Assembly: GCA_022661535.1 (NCBI GenBank)
Contig: JAKULF010000017.1
Location: 581,605-645,604 of the forward strand
Source: Eutypa lata
Taxonomy: Eukaryota; Ascomycota; Sordariomycetes; Xylariales; Diatrypaceae
Length of the DNA: 64,000 nucleotides
Direction: 5' to 3'
In this document: piece by piece, positions 1 to 12,573 of the stretch
How positions within the stretch are numbered: position 1 is the stretch's first letter
How the letters are laid out: each line of letters starts with the position of its first letter
Position numbers and translations under genes: made by a program
The notes under the pieces: model-generated
What the model was told of the DNA's origin: nothing
The model's input: only the letters and a program-made list of their open reading frames with translations
Databases searched by the model: none

Positions 1-2817
1 TATAATATTGCTATGCTACTGCTGATACGATGCCATTGAAAAATTGACTGTCAACATCTAAGCTAATGAGTAGAACGTTTGCATAGAGCTCTGCTACATC
101 TACACAACCTTGTTGGCAAATATCCAAGATAACCTCTAAGCTGAAAGAGAGTAAACGCGTTTGTTTAACCACATTTCTTTTACGTGTGGTCTTGTTCATC
201 CTTGCTCATCCTCCACCACTGCCATTGCAACGATACAGCTTGATGCCATCAACAATATCACATGCATATCTGAATATCATGTAATACATACGTCGGCGCT
301 GAGTGAAAAGCAGTAACTGTTTTTGAGTAAGAAGCGCTTGATGCTCTACAACACCATGGCTTCGGGAAGGGCAGCTACTGAGATGCCCTTATAGATGCAC
401 ACATTGCCAGTCATAACGTCAGATGTGATCAAACCCCTTCCCCCGTACGGACTTCAGGTCAGCACCATTTACCATTGAACAAGAAATGTGTACGGCATAT
501 ATGTGAAGGCATCCATTCAGCATCGTTAATAGGAAAAAATTACTGTTGGTTTCAGCTAGGAAGTGCGTTTTGATTGTTACCTCAAATACATTCCGAATCC
601 GTTTTGTAAGTTGAAATAAAACCGCAACACGTAGAATCCACCAGTTTCTACAGGCTAAACCATTAACGTTCAAACAGCTGACATATAATAACATGAAAGT
701 CATACTTCTAGGTTCTATTAAACAGAATCTTCACGGCAAGCTCCTGCATTATGAAGAATCTTGGTTCTCACCTCTTAGCAGAAAACACAGGGACATTGCG
801 GACGTCTTGTAGTTAGAAACCCCTACTATAGGATAGGGACATCTTATATAATCAGAAAGAACAGGAAAAAGCCACATCCGGTGATCGTAATGTATAAAGC
901 ACTTCCCATTTTGTGATCACTGGAGCGGGTCACGTTAGGCAATCCTCGTTCATTCCTATATGCACTATCCAGCTTACCTCGATCAGCAGAACCCAATATG
1001 GTGAAGGATAATTGAGGAGATGTTAGTATTGATCTTGCCCTCAGGTTGATGTAACTATACGTAATGACTTTTAATCAACACGTGCTCCTACCAGTTTTAT
1101 GTTTATTTAGCGTTCACGAAGCATGATATATTCTAGATACTCTCGCTTGTAAAGTTATTTTATAGGATATTAAAGGATATGACAATCTCATTCAAGATCG
1201 GGACTAATTGATCCGATCTTGTTCAATAAGATCGACGACGGGTAAGCCCGCAGGTCCGTGGAGTCCTTGGGGTGAGTGTGGATGCCGGTGGAGTGTGTCC
1301 GGATATATTAAGTAGAGTCTTAGTGTCGGGCTCTTCGTGTTGGAACCCGCTTGGTTATTTTTGTCCGAGGATATTTTAAAGGTCCAAGTAGCGCAAATAC
1401 ATTTACATTAGTTGATTTGGAATAAGTGTACACCGATTGGGCGACATAACAGGCTATTGTTAGTACGACATCATGGACATTCCAACGATTATTGCACATA
1501 CCATAGCAGCCCTGATGTGTGCCCCTCTGCCTCTTACAACGTTGGAAATTTTAAGTGAACATTCATTCTATGTAAGCAGTAAGTATCTTTTTACTAACCT
1601 TTGGGTTATTTAACAGACTTCCCTACCTAATAACAGGGAAATCTTGTTATGGGCAAGATGGATATAAAATTTCACGGTTCATGTTTAATTTGTTTGCTTT
1701 CGTTTCTGGTTGGTTCAACTCCAGCAACGGGTAACGTACAGTCTAGTGGCCCGCCTCTGCAACCGAGGCCCACTTGGTAGAGCTATTCCCAAGTTTTACG
1801 ATTCGGATGTTATAGATCCCGTTATGCTACTGCGTCACCGCGCATCGAATGGTTAGTTAAAAGACATTTAAAAGAACACTGTATACTACTGTATACAACT
1901 GCTAGCACCAGCTAAAGTCTCCTCGCTACAGTTGAATCTAACAAGGCGACAGTCATTCGTTGAAAAGTCAGTGGCACGCCTGCAGTAACTAGGTGGTGTG
2001 GGGTTACAGTAACCGATCTTCAGGGGTGGTAAGTAACGAGATCTTGATTAAGAGCCCACCCACACGGATCACTGACAGGGATCAGAATCTTATTTCCTTA
2101 CCCCATCAAATCACCAGCAGAGCCTCTCAGAGTCACAACTGTTTGCACGGAGCCTTCTCCTTCTACAATATAAACACTTTTCTTCCTTAAGGTACTCCTA
2201 TTCGTAATGTCACTAAACCACAATGCTGGCTATCTACCTACTTAAGACATCGGATAGAACGTGACCCTTGGGATCAGTGGTTAAGACAACAGTGCCTACT
2301 ACATAGGTACTATTGAAGTAGAAGGCGGCTATATGACGTCTGTCACGATAATGAGACATCCAATGAGATTCAACTGCTTTCTCAGCTTTCAAACCCTCTC
2401 CCTTAACATGCCCGCTTATCAACGGGGATTTATACTAATTAGGACTACTCTCATAAGGGGCCCTCATTATTCATGACCAACTTCATCACAGTGTCTAGTA
2501 ACAACCGGTTAAGTTGTTTTACGTTGCCACCCTTTGCACAGAAATATTAGTCGATTGGACTTAGACCTAGTTTTCGGGATTTCCGTTTTTATCAGCTTCG
2601 AGAACGTCTCTACGTCAGTTAGTAAACATGCATCGCGATCGATTTCACGCCTCGGAGATGGAGTTAGGAGAGAAATCTCCGGTGACTATATGAAGTCCTC
2701 GCTCCCCCACTCCCTCTGCGTCTGTGTTAATAGGAGAGAACCCCGTGTAATTATTTGTGTTTAATCAAATTATTGAATACACATCGCTCGCTCGGCCTTA
2801 GCCCCTACGTAACAAAC
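1..2817. other. Intergenic, no gene recognised
   Basis: I see no convincing coding region. Open frames are short (under about 95 codons), lack recognisable motifs and show no splice-linked continuation. Composition is moderately A+T rich but not like the islands near the telomere. A small perfect inverted repeat lies at 1193-1221. The last few hundred bases should include the promoter of the peroxygenase gene that starts at 2818. Confidence 0.6.
1193..1221. repeat. Perfect 9-bp inverted repeat
   Basis: CAAGATCGG at 1193-1201 is the exact reverse complement of CCGATCTTG at 1213-1221, with an 11-bp spacer. A further AAGATCG word follows at about 1229. It could be an operator-like palindrome or the end of a decayed element. 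Nothing around it decides between these. Confidence 0.5.
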
Positions 2818-4432
2818 ATGCGTTCTTCCCTCCTCATCACCGCGGTCAGCATACCGTCCATCTTTGCATTCCCATGGATGACCCCCGAGGGAATGGGCGC
2901 TCTGCTCAACCACCCAGAAGCACGACAGGAGATTCACCGGCGGATACAGGAATACCAAGCAGGAGAGGCAGCAAATAAACCCAAGCCTCGTCAGCTGGGA
3001 ACTGGCCTGCTAAGTGGTATTGTGGATTTGCTCGGTGGAACGGTCGAGGCGGTTGTGGATAACGTTCTCGGTCTCATTCCCACAGATGAGGCGGTCGAAG
3101 GGTTACAGAAATTCCCCGAAGGTAGGACATACCCTCAACGTCTTAGTGGCTTATATTACTTAACAGGTTATTAACACACCTATAGATGACCACCCATTCG
3201 AAGCACCCGGCGATACCGACCAACGCGGCCCCTGTCCCGGTTTGAACACTCTTGCCAACCATGGATGTAAGTCATCTAATTAAATTCGCTCATAAATCGG
3301 CTTAATTGATACTAACATATCTCCAGATATTCCTCGGACCGGCATTGCTACTGTTGGCCAAATCAACGCAGCAACAGCAAAGGTATTCAACATGGGAGCT
3401 GACCTATCATCTCTGTTGGCTGTAGGTGGTGCTCTCGATGGTGGCGACATTCTCTCGCAGACGATGAGCATTGGCGGTCCCGACGACCGTGTCGGGCTTC
3501 TGAACGGCGCACTCAACGATATCTTCGGAACCCCCTCTGGGATCGCCGGCCATGGTAAGTTACGCTGAGCCTCCTTTCGAACACACCACTCATCCTAGGA
3601 ACAATCTTTGCTGACACCAGATATAGGCAAGTTCAACGAAGGCGACGCCTCCGCGACCCGCGAAGACTTCTATATCGACGGGGACAACATCTCCTTCCAG
3701 CCCGAATACTTCAAGCAGATGCACCAGCAGGCGCTAGCCCTAGGAAACGGGACGTACAGCGTAGACGTGATCAAGGAGCACTTCAAGAACCGGTACGCGG
3801 CCTCGAAAGCGGCCAACAGCCAGTTCTACTTCAACGTGCCGAGCGCAGCCGTTGTCATGGGCGCCTACTACTTCATACCGGGCTTCTTTTCGAACGGCAC
3901 GATCGGTGCGGGGGGCATCGCCAACGAAGCCTCCGTCACGTCCTTCTATGGCGCTAAGCCCGACCGTGACGGCGCCTGGGATGATCCCGACCTCACTTAC
4001 ACCCATGTACCCGAGCGCATCCCCGAGGTCGGCTGGTATCGCCGCTCTACGCCCATGACGGTCGTGGAGGCCGTCGCTGGCATCCTAGACGTCTACCTGT
4101 ACGCGTTGCCGCCGCTCGGCGGCTCCGGTGCAGATGATAACTGGGTCGTTGGCCCGCTGGATGTTCCGAATAACGCGCAGGCCTTGTCGTGCTTCCTCTA
4201 CAACGCCATCTACGCCAACTTCCCGTCCGAACTGTACAACACCGTCGCCGCGCTCGAGTCGGTCATTAACGGCCTATCCGACCTGCTGGTTCCTGGTTAC
4301 GAGGCATTGGGCTGCGATGTCAACTATCCTGACACGGAGGGTAGCTCTTCGGCATGGGATGATTACGTCAACAAGTACGTAGGCCCCGCAAAGACGCAGG
4401 CTGTGGGCAGCGGGTGGTATGTGAAGGAGTAG
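2818..4432 (+). CDS. Secreted heme-thiolate peroxidase/peroxygenase (chloroperoxidase family)
   Basis: Model: join(2818..3121, 3186..3266, 3327..3554, 3621..4432), 474 aa, stop TAG. All three introns are GT-AG and the phases agree. The product fits the Peroxidase_2 (chloroperoxidase/UPO) family of secreted enzymes that use H2O2 to halogenate or oxygenate organic substrates at a Cys-ligated heme. Visible evidence: a hydrophobic N-terminal signal peptide (MRSSLLITAVSIPSIFAFP), the heme-ligand motif PCPGLNTLANHGY with Cys at about residue 118, and EGDAS at about 211, the conserved Glu/Asp/Ser motif that holds the acid-base Glu in this family. It belongs to the long ascomycete form. The start at 2818 was preferred over the upstream in-frame start because it places the signal peptide at the N-terminus. 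Substrate cannot be told from sequence. Confidence 0.92.
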
Positions 4433-6017
4433 ATTAAGTAGTGCCGTGGGAATTAACATATAAAGAACTAAATAGTAATATAGTATTAATGAAGTATGTG
4501 AAGAGTTCCAGGCATCAGGAGAAACCGTAATAAGTGTAGATACTCTTGTCGGGACAGCTGTAGGAATCGGAGATGCAGGGAAATAGGGGTGAAATAGGGG
4601 TTATTCGTGTACAAGCTAGTTCGCCCACTTGTCGAAAGGTCTCACCATCTGACCCAGTACGTCCCAGTGGCAATGATATGACGTAGGGTAGGTGCATGCA
4701 GGAAGACTCGAGAAGCGGTGCACGCAATGCTGCAGCTTGCCACTTGCTTCAGCTTGCCACTAAGAATTCTGAACGGGATCTCGACGGGGCCGGGAAGGCT
4801 CGTGGCTTGTTTCATCCGAACTTGCGGAATGCCGTTGTGTTCCAACAAATATAGGTACTGGAATGTCGATAGAAAAATCATTGCGCAACACAGGCACAAT
4901 GCATTATTCTACTAGATTCCTGCTGCATGAACGATTATCTGGTAGGCTGCGAGTAGAAATCCAGTGTCACTGTATTAGAAAGACAGGTTCGTATTTTTCT
5001 TCTTTACATGTGAACTTAGGTATAAAACGCAGAAGTGCTCATGACGTCGTCCTGTAATCTCACACCCGCTCACTGGCCCTCTCACCCCCTGCGCACTCAA
5101 CTCACTTAAAGTTATGAATCTCAAGGTAGACATTTCTTGATAAAGATTTCCAGCCTGCGATACAACATATATAAATACAAGGTCGTCATAGTGACTCTTG
5201 CGGCTTCGCTTGATCTAAAGCTTGCTAGTTTCATTAACCGAACGAACGACCTCAGCCTTCTGTATTGTGAGTAACTATGAACGAATGCTCTTCAAGTATG
5301 ATGGCAAATTCAAGTCTAATTTAGGTCAGAGATGGATCATCTTAGATATGAATATTTCTTCATGGTCCCGATTTAAGAATGAGGTGAGGAAGTATGAAAC
5401 AGCATATAGTTACGGGTGGGGTTATTTCAGGGGGTGTCGGCTACCCACAATGTTCACTGATGTCAATTCTTCAAGCCCCCTAAATGCCGTACTAATACAG
5501 TCGAGTAGACTGAGAACCGTGACCAACGATATCAGCTCTCACCAAATCTCTATCTTTCATACCGGATTTGTTTGATTGACCCTTTAATGGCAAGCACTGA
5601 CCATTATATGGAATGAAAACGGGAATGAGGGAAAATGATCGTGCAACCTTACTTTGCATTTCTGAGAATGGTACTAACAACATTGTGGACAATAATAGGC
5701 TCAAGAAGCTACCGTCATCCTGTTTGCTTTGTTTGGTAATAACTGTAGCATGCCTTGTCACGGCTCCTACCTTCCTGCATTTTAGGCATCGGACCATAGT
5801 ACATGCATTTCTCTACCTCTACATGCCTACCTCGAAGATGTCAAATCTAAAGAGTTTGAGATACACTATGTATAAATAGCTACAAATGTAGTTTTGTATC
5901 AAGCCCAGGCAAAGTTTGTTCTATTTTCTATCAGTCAAGTTCAGTTGAGAGTTCGACGACTGTATTGTGTCCCTGTCATTACCAGTAAAACTCCTGCACC
6001 CCAGTACATATATCGAA
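4433..6017. other. Intergenic, no gene recognised
   Basis: No coding signal was found on either strand; frames are short and without motifs. A small direct repeat of CAGCTTGCCACT occurs near 4732-4760. The stretch should include the 3' UTR of the peroxygenase and the promoter of the dehydratase gene. Confidence 0.55.
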
Positions 6018-7073
6018 ATGCCCTGCAGATTGGCGATTACATCCATCTCCCTCGGACGATGTTTCGCAGGACATACACTAAGCCATAGACTGGACCTTGC
6101 TCGCTCCTACGGTTACAATGGCATCGAACTGTTCTACGAAGAGGTGGTTCATATCGCACAAGAACTACCCGGAGGCCATACGCCAGAAAACGAACTCGAA
6201 GCAGCACAGATCATTGGTGGCCTCTGCCGAGAAAGGCAGCTCACCATACTATGCCTGCAACCATTCTGGCACTTCGAGGGATTGCTTGACCGTCAAGAAC
6301 ATGTCAAGCGGCTGGACCAATTGTCCTTCTGGTTTCGACTGACCAAAGCCCTCGGGACAGACATGGTACAGATCCCCAGCAACTTCCTCCCAGCTTCTCA
6401 GCTGTCAGAAGATGCGACCCTCGCCGTCGCCGACCTTCAAGCAGCTGCAGACATGGGACTTCGGGAACAGCCACCCATTCGCTTCGTCTATGAAGCGCTG
6501 TGCTGGGGAACCCAATGTGACCTTTGGGAACAGAGCTGGGATATGGTCCAGGCTGTGGACCGACCGAACTTTGGCCTTTGCCTCGACACTTTCAACATTG
6601 CCGGTCGTACCTATGCCGATCCGACGTCGCCGATAGCTCGTGTTCCAAACTGCGATCAGGCCATCCAGGAATCTCTAGAACGTCTTGTATCGACCGTCGA
6701 CGTAGCCAAAGTTTTCTGCGTGCAAGTGGTTGACGCAGAACGCCTTTCCGAGCCCCTGATCGAAGGACACGAGTTTTACGACGCTGGCCAACCACCTCGC
6801 ATGAGCTGGTCCCGTAACTGCAGGCTGTTCTACGGCGAACAAGACCGAGGCGCTTATCTGCCCGTGACGAAGATCTCGAAGGCCATCTTTCAGGGCCTCG
6901 GGTTCGAGGGTTGGGTGAGCATGGAGTTCTTCAACCAGAGGATGTCAGATGAGGACCAGAGCATGCCTCGGGAGCTCGCTGAGCGAGGTGCTATGGCTTG
7001 GGAGAAGCTTGTCAAGGATATGGACCTGAGAGTGAATAAGGAGGATTCACGAACCGTGGCAGAGTGTAAATGA
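6018..7073 (+). CDS. qa-4: 3-dehydroshikimate dehydratase (quinate catabolism type)
   Basis: Intronless, 351 aa. It converts 3-dehydroshikimate to protocatechuate in quinate/shikimate catabolism and is expected to be cytosolic. The protein reads as an AP-endonuclease-2/xylose-isomerase-like TIM barrel and matches Neurospora QA-4 closely along its length: an N-terminus beginning MPCRLAITSISLGRCFAGH, then IQIPxNFLP-like, PPIRFVYEALCW, CLDTFNIAGR, SWSRNCRLFYGE and GLGFEGWVS blocks. These blocks hold the Glu/Asp/His metal ligands of the fold. The Met at 6018 was chosen because homology begins exactly there; an in-frame upstream Met at 5967 adds 17 residues with no family counterpart. No other qa-cluster genes (qa-2, qa-3, qa-x, qa-y) are nearby, so this is a stand-alone copy. 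Paralogues of this kind also occur in secondary-metabolite settings. Confidence 0.93.
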   Translation: MPCRLAITSISLGRCFAGHTLSHRLDLARSYGYNGIELFYEEVVHIAQELPGGHTPENELEAAQIIGGLCRERQLTILCLQPFWHFEGLLDRQEHVKRLDQLSFWFRLTKALGTDMVQIPSNFLPASQLSEDATLAVADLQAAADMGLREQPPIRFVYEALCWGTQCDLWEQSWDMVQAVDRPNFGLCLDTFNIAGRTYADPTSPIARVPNCDQAIQESLERLVSTVDVAKVFCVQVVDAERLSEPLIEGHEFYDAGQPPRMSWSRNCRLFYGEQDRGAYLPVTKISKAIFQGLGFEGWVSMEFFNQRMSDEDQSMPRELAERGAMAWEKLVKDMDLRVNKEDSRTVAECK

Positions 7074-7733
7074 TATTTAGTGGCGGGCATGAGGATATAT
7101 CTCGGCCACCTACTTACGTAGGTTCCTATACCATAGCAGTGTCTACTGAGAAATTCACGAAGTAGATGAGCTAGATAGATGTAGAGTTTGGAAGACATAC
7201 GATAAATACACGTTTAGAACACTAACTGGACACTCACTTCCAAGTTATGTAGATACCTACACAGTGCTGCATGTAGCTTACGTGCAATACATGTATGTAT
7301 ATAGCTAGGTACCCAGTTGATGCTTTAGGGGTATTGGAAGGGCCCCTATCTACCCCACATCACAGTGTAGGAGCTAGCTCTAGTACTAACCCCGCACTTG
7401 GATTCTAACTCTAGGTACCTAGGTATATAGAATTGGCGATAGGCACAGGCTGGCACAGCTAATCATCATACACGTTCTTCGTCTTCATATGGCATCAAAA
7501 GGTATTAAATAGGAGTATAACAAGAGAATCTCCTTGTTAGCCTGTTAGTTGCGTATTCTGGATTAGCACCCATCATTCCTTATCATCTGGCCGGCACAGC
7601 GAATTAATTGCTAATCGACGACTGAGCTACCTACGTAGTCAAGAGGGTATCTTGTTTTGTTTTGTTGTGTTGTCTTATTTTATTTTGCATAGATGAAGGA
7701 TCATCTACTCCCTTTTCCTTGAGAAGAGATTGA
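7074..7733. other. Intergenic between convergent genes
   Basis: No coding signal. It lies between the 3' ends of the qa-4-like gene (plus) and JIP5 (minus), so it should hold both terminator regions. It contains palindromic TAGGTACCTA-type words, for example CTAGGTACCTAGGTATA at 7411-7427, and a T-rich run near 7650. Confidence 0.6.
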
Positions 7734-9101
7734 TTAATCCAAGCCCCTGAACTTCAGAATGCCATGTGCACCATGAGGACCGAGTTCGACTTTTCCCTTC
7801 TTCCTCTTCTTCTTGCGCTTTGAACCCTCATCACTGTCCGAGTCATCCGACCCCTGATTCTTTCCCGACTGCCTCTTTCCCTTGCTAGACGGCGGGGCAG
7901 CATCTGAATCTGAATCGTCCGGCTCATCTTCGTCGCTATCGTCTTCGGAATCATCGTCCGAGTCACCCCCGCCGAGCTGAGGCGACTCCTGCCATATTTT
8001 CACCGTCTGGCCTCCACCACTAATCATTCGGCCTTGGGAATCGAATCCTAGCCCGACGACAGCCTCGAACTCGTCATGTCGCAACACAGTCTCGACCTCC
8101 CTCTTCATTAGATCGACGATGCGCAAGCTGCCGTCACCCACACCGACCACGACCTTCTTGCTCCGCGTCAGTTCGTCGGGTATCTTGACGATGCAGTCGA
8201 GGCTCTCGCCGCCGCCTTTCCCCGAGTCAACGATGACGCGATCCTGTTGATCATCCCAGGCTCCCTTGTCCCACAAGGTGAGAACCCCGCTAGCTGTGCC
8301 GACCGCAACCACGCCGTTGTCCCTGTTCTTCTTGGGTCCCAGGCCGGGGATGAAGGTGGTGCATAGTAGCTCGTCTTCCTGGTCATCGCTGCGTACCAGC
8401 ACACCCCTTCTCAAGTCGGTGACAGCTAGGGTAGTGCCACCGGTGGAAACCCACTGCTTGCTGTAACCACTGGTGCTCTCGGCCGAAGGCGGAAGTGGCG
8501 TGATGCTGGAGATGAAGTCGTCGTGTGGGAAGTGGGTCTGCTGGGGTTTCGAGGCGGCTAGGGCGCCATCGCGGAGGTCTAAGAGGTGTAACACGCCCGA
8601 GTCGCAGGCGAGTAGCAGGGTCTGGGGTGACAGCACGTGCATGAGAGTGGGTGAGTCGGGTACGGACTTCGTGGATGGGATGGCGATCTTGGATGCAACC
8701 TGACCGGTGGCAGAGGAGAAGTGTTTAATGAGAGAATCGGTTCCGGCCGAATAAAGATCTAATCATGTGGTAGAGGCTTTGTTAGTAGATGTCTGGCTAC
8801 TTCACATATGCAATACCTTGTAACTTAGAGCGTATAACTTACATTCGCCATCATTGCTGAAAGCTAGACCCCGACAGCTACCCTTGTGTCTTCTAGTGCG
8901 CCAGACGGTGTCGATGGTTCCTCTACCATCTGAAAGCACGCTCACATCGGCATCGTCTTCGCTGGACTTCTCGGCGGCGGGGAGGCGAAAGCATTCGACG
9001 TGACCGGTAGAGAGCCCGACAGCTAAAAGGGGTTCTGTCGGATGCAAGGTCTGAGTGAAGAGATCAGCCTTCAAAGGTAAGGTACAGAGGTTTTCGAACA
9101 T
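7734..9101 (-). CDS. JIP5: WD repeat protein JIP5 (WDR55 family)
   Basis: Model: complement(join(7734..8758, 8843..9101)), 427 aa, one 84-nt intron (GTAAGT to TTAG), phase consistent. JIP5/WDR55 proteins are nucleolar WD40 beta-propellers involved in rRNA processing and 60S ribosome biogenesis. The N-terminus [20 protein letters not shown] is the family signature. It is followed by WD-type repeats ([13 protein letters not shown], [69 protein letters not shown]). The C-terminus is a typical acidic Asp/Glu/Ser tract followed by a Lys/Arg-rich tail. Length fits the family. This is a housekeeping gene among accessory genes, so the conserved chromosome arm reaches at least this far out. Confidence 0.95.
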
Positions 9102-10543
9102 GGCGCCCGGTATTTGAGTATCGTTGGTGAAGAGTCGGCTAATTTTTTAGATGAGTCGAATTGAATTGTACGATGATATCAATTGATCAATTGATTATAA
9201 GAAGTATATATAGCATCTTTGAAGTTCATATAATCATCATCGCCTACCAATGTAAGTGACCTTTAAATGTGGTAGCGGTAACGGGGAGGTAGAATTGATG
9301 GGCTGATGAATTTGCAGATGAGAAAAACCATCGAGCGACAAGGCTGAATGAATCCATTGAAGGGATCTTGGAGCTTGAAGCTACAGTACCTTACCTGCCT
9401 AATTGACACTTTCTATTGGCTACTTAGCTCCCTAGAGTTAACCCTAGGTGCCTAGGTAGATCTTATCTTATCAAGCCTTATCATGGCGTAACAATAATTG
9501 TACATACAAGTAATTGTTCAGTCCGACCGTGCCCCTTAAAGCTTTATTCCATTATTTAGGCTCTCACCACCAGACTTTGCTTACATGATTTCTAGGTATT
9601 GTCTGGAGTTCGGATGCAAAGTGACTACATATGTATATGTAGATAATTAATATTAGAGACAACCAGACAACAAATGGGTTGATAGGTACGAATCCGATAT
9701 CCAGGATTCCTATCGTCACAACACGTGTAAAGACACACGTGCTCTGATGCTGCCATCAATATGGACATAACCTTGAGTGGTACAATACTACATAAGTCAG
9801 GCTTCCTTCAGCTTTACCCTATTCAGCAGTCTGGATGCCGATGCCCAGGCTGCTAGTTACATAGTTTACCTGCTAGATATTTGAACCCCGAATCAACGCC
9901 CCAAGTGGGGAAAATATCATCACCTCTGCCTTTTCCTTGCTAACTAGAGCCTTTAAGTTATTAGTCTTTCTCCAACAAGGAAGGATTAGGGAGCAGACAA
10001 GACAGTTCTACGTAGTGGAATACTATGTATGTCAATATGTATATATCTACACTATCTACATACCCTAGGTGATAGCGAAGCTCGGCAGCAGACCGAAACA
10101 GGCTGATGGAATCCACTATGACATACAACTCCAGGAACACCTTCGTAAGCTTATCGAGAACCGCAGCAGCCCAGGTCCGCATAACTATGCCATGCCTTTT
10201 CCCCTGCTTATTCTATTGGACGAGACCACCGAGTTGTATCTCTACCCCTGACGACTTGTCGTAATGGGGAAGGACCCGGTTCTGCATTTCTGGGCTCGGA
10301 ATACAGATCGACGAGCCTCATCTTCAGCTCATAAAAACCTCTTCTCCTGCCCTTCTCCGAGCTTACTACCGTATGCTCTCCATTACTCTCCAAGCCTTGA
10401 AGAGCACCCGGCCGCTTTGCTAACCTAGTCCTGACAAGCTTTGACTCGAGTGGTATTTTGTGAAGCTTTCCTAAAGCGTTCCTACTAAAGCTTCTAGCTG
10501 TCAAAGTTTATATCGTTAGTGACTTGAGTTCAATTGGCTCATA
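9102..10543. other. Intergenic between divergent genes
   Basis: No gene seen on either strand. It should contain the promoters of JIP5 (minus) and the phosphodiesterase (plus). A palindromic CCTAGGTGCCTAGGTAG word lies at 9444-9460, and CACGTGT/ACACGTG-like E-box words occur near 9721-9740. Confidence 0.55.
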
Positions 10544-11962
10544 ATGTATGTCGACGGTGCCTCATTCACCGCTGGCCTTCTCGTCATCTCTCGGGTAGTC
10601 AGCGCTCTGCCCGCCGAGAAATGGAAACCCAAGCGGAACGTAGAACTTGGGCCTCGGCCCGAATATCTCGTCAACGACATGGACGAGGGCCCGCTCAAGG
10701 ATAAGCTCGCGTCGTGTCTTGACCGCGAGGCTAAGACCACCAAGTTCAGTATCGGGCATCGCGGCGGCGCCGTGCTCCAGTTCCCCGAGGAGACGGTCGA
10801 GTCCATCCGGGCTGGTACGCGCATGGGTGCTGGTATCCTGGAGTGCGACGTCGCTTTCACAGCGGACCGGGAGCTGGTGTGCCGTCACGCCCAGTGCGAT
10901 CTTCACACCACGACCAACATCGTGAACACACCGCTGGGCGCCAAGTGCACGACGCCCTTCACACCCGCTTCTAACGGTACGGCCGCTACCGCTGAGTGCT
11001 GCACGAGCGACATCACCCTGGCGGAGTTCAAGACGCTGTGCGGCAAGATGGACGGGTATAACGCTTCCGCCACGACGCCCGAGGACTTTCTAGATGGCAC
11101 GCTGGACTGGCGGACGAATCTGTATGCGCAGTGCGGCACCGTCATGTCGCATAAGGAATTCATCGCGCTTGTAGACGGGCTGGGGCTTGACTTCACCAGC
11201 GAACTGAAACTTCCTCAGGTCGAGATGCCGTTTGACGGGGACTATACCCAGGAGAAATATGCGCAGCAGATGATCGACGAGTACAAGGCGGCCGACATCA
11301 ACCCCAGCCGCGTCTGGCCCCAAAGCTTCACCTTCTCCGATATTGCGTACTGGCTCGAGCACGAGCCCGAATTCGGCCGACAGGCTGTGCTCCTGGACGA
11401 AAGTGGCGACTCGCCCGAGACGTTCGCTACGGCTGTCGCTAACTTGACTTTCTACAAGGAATCCGGTGTGCAGATCGTCGCGCCCCCTCTCCCATATCTA
11501 GTCACGACTGATGAGAACGATAACTACATCCCCTCTGACTATGCTACTACTGCTAAAGATCTTGGCCTTGATATAATCACATGGTCGCTCGAGCGCTCCC
11601 CTCCACTGAAGCGTGCGGCGGCAGAGGGGGACTACTACTATATGTATATGTGTAAGTATACCCTTGCTTTGGTTCTCTGGCTTTCGTGTCCCTAGTCCCG
11701 GGACCGCAACCCCTTGATAGGGGCTTTTAGGGACAGAAGTCCGTGGGGTGCCTCCTAGCACGTGATAAAATTCTTGACTACTAGCCAAGATACCTAAGAA
11801 GAAAAACAACTAACTGTAGTTATTATAGTGAACGGCACCAAGCATGACGGGGACATCTATGAGCTGGTCCACGTCCTCAGCAAGGATGTGGGCGTTCTAG
11901 GTATCTTTTCTGACTGGTCGGCTACGGTCACCTATTACGCCAATTGCTTTGGTCTCTTTTGA
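10544..11962 (+). CDS. Secreted glycerophosphodiester phosphodiesterase family protein
   Basis: Model: join(10544..11651, 11829..11962), 413 aa. The 177-nt GT-AG intron joins in phase and the frame closes at TGA 11960-11962. GDPD-family enzymes hydrolyse glycerophosphodiesters such as glycerophosphocholine to glycerol-3-phosphate and an alcohol. Visible motifs: FSIGHRGGA with the catalytic His at about 72 and Arg at 73, ILECDV with the metal-binding Glu and Asp at about 100/102, and CRHAQCD with the second catalytic His at about 115. The N-terminus (to about residue 22, ending SALP) looks like a signal peptide. Many Cys residues in the middle suit an extracellular enzyme. The final exon ends [15 protein letters not shown], a typical closing segment of fungal secreted GDPDs. 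Confidence 0.88.
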
Positions 11963-12573
11963 TTGAGGAGTCGACGTGGCTTGAGAGGGGAATCCTTGAG
12001 CTATGTACATGAAGTATAGACTGGAATAAACTTGCTAAAAGGGACGAGGCGACGGAGTAAATTAATGTCTAACTAGTAGTGTATATGGATAATGCGAATC
12101 TAGAGATTCCGGATGTATCGATCTGGACGTACCGAAGAACTCTTAATGCCAACTAGACTCTGCCTGAATAATATTCTGCATCTCTTTTGGTTGTAGAAAT
12201 GAACTTGGATGACTACTTAGATACATACATGTATGTAGGTACTTCATCGTTCGTTCGTATAGGCCATATTGTATGCATTAAGCCTCTAAACGAAACCCTT
12301 TGTGGGCATTTAGCTACGTGCATGCACACTTATGTACCTACGCCTAGGTACCTGTTGGACACCCCGCAATACCAATAACTACCTAGACCTAGAGCTACAT
12401 CCCGACCATTTGCAAGTTCGCATTATATCACCGAATTGCATGAGCAAACATCCATCCTGTTTGGACATTCCATTGAATTACCATTTCTGTAACAATATTG
12501 AATACGGTACGTTACCTGAATATATCGATGCCTGGATGGAAGTTTTGACTACAGAACATAGGAATCTCTCATC
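11963..12573. other. Intergenic, no gene recognised
   Basis: Nothing coding was found. It holds the downstream region of the phosphodiesterase and the promoter of the chitinase, with a CCTAGGTACC palindrome at 12343-12352. Confidence 0.55.
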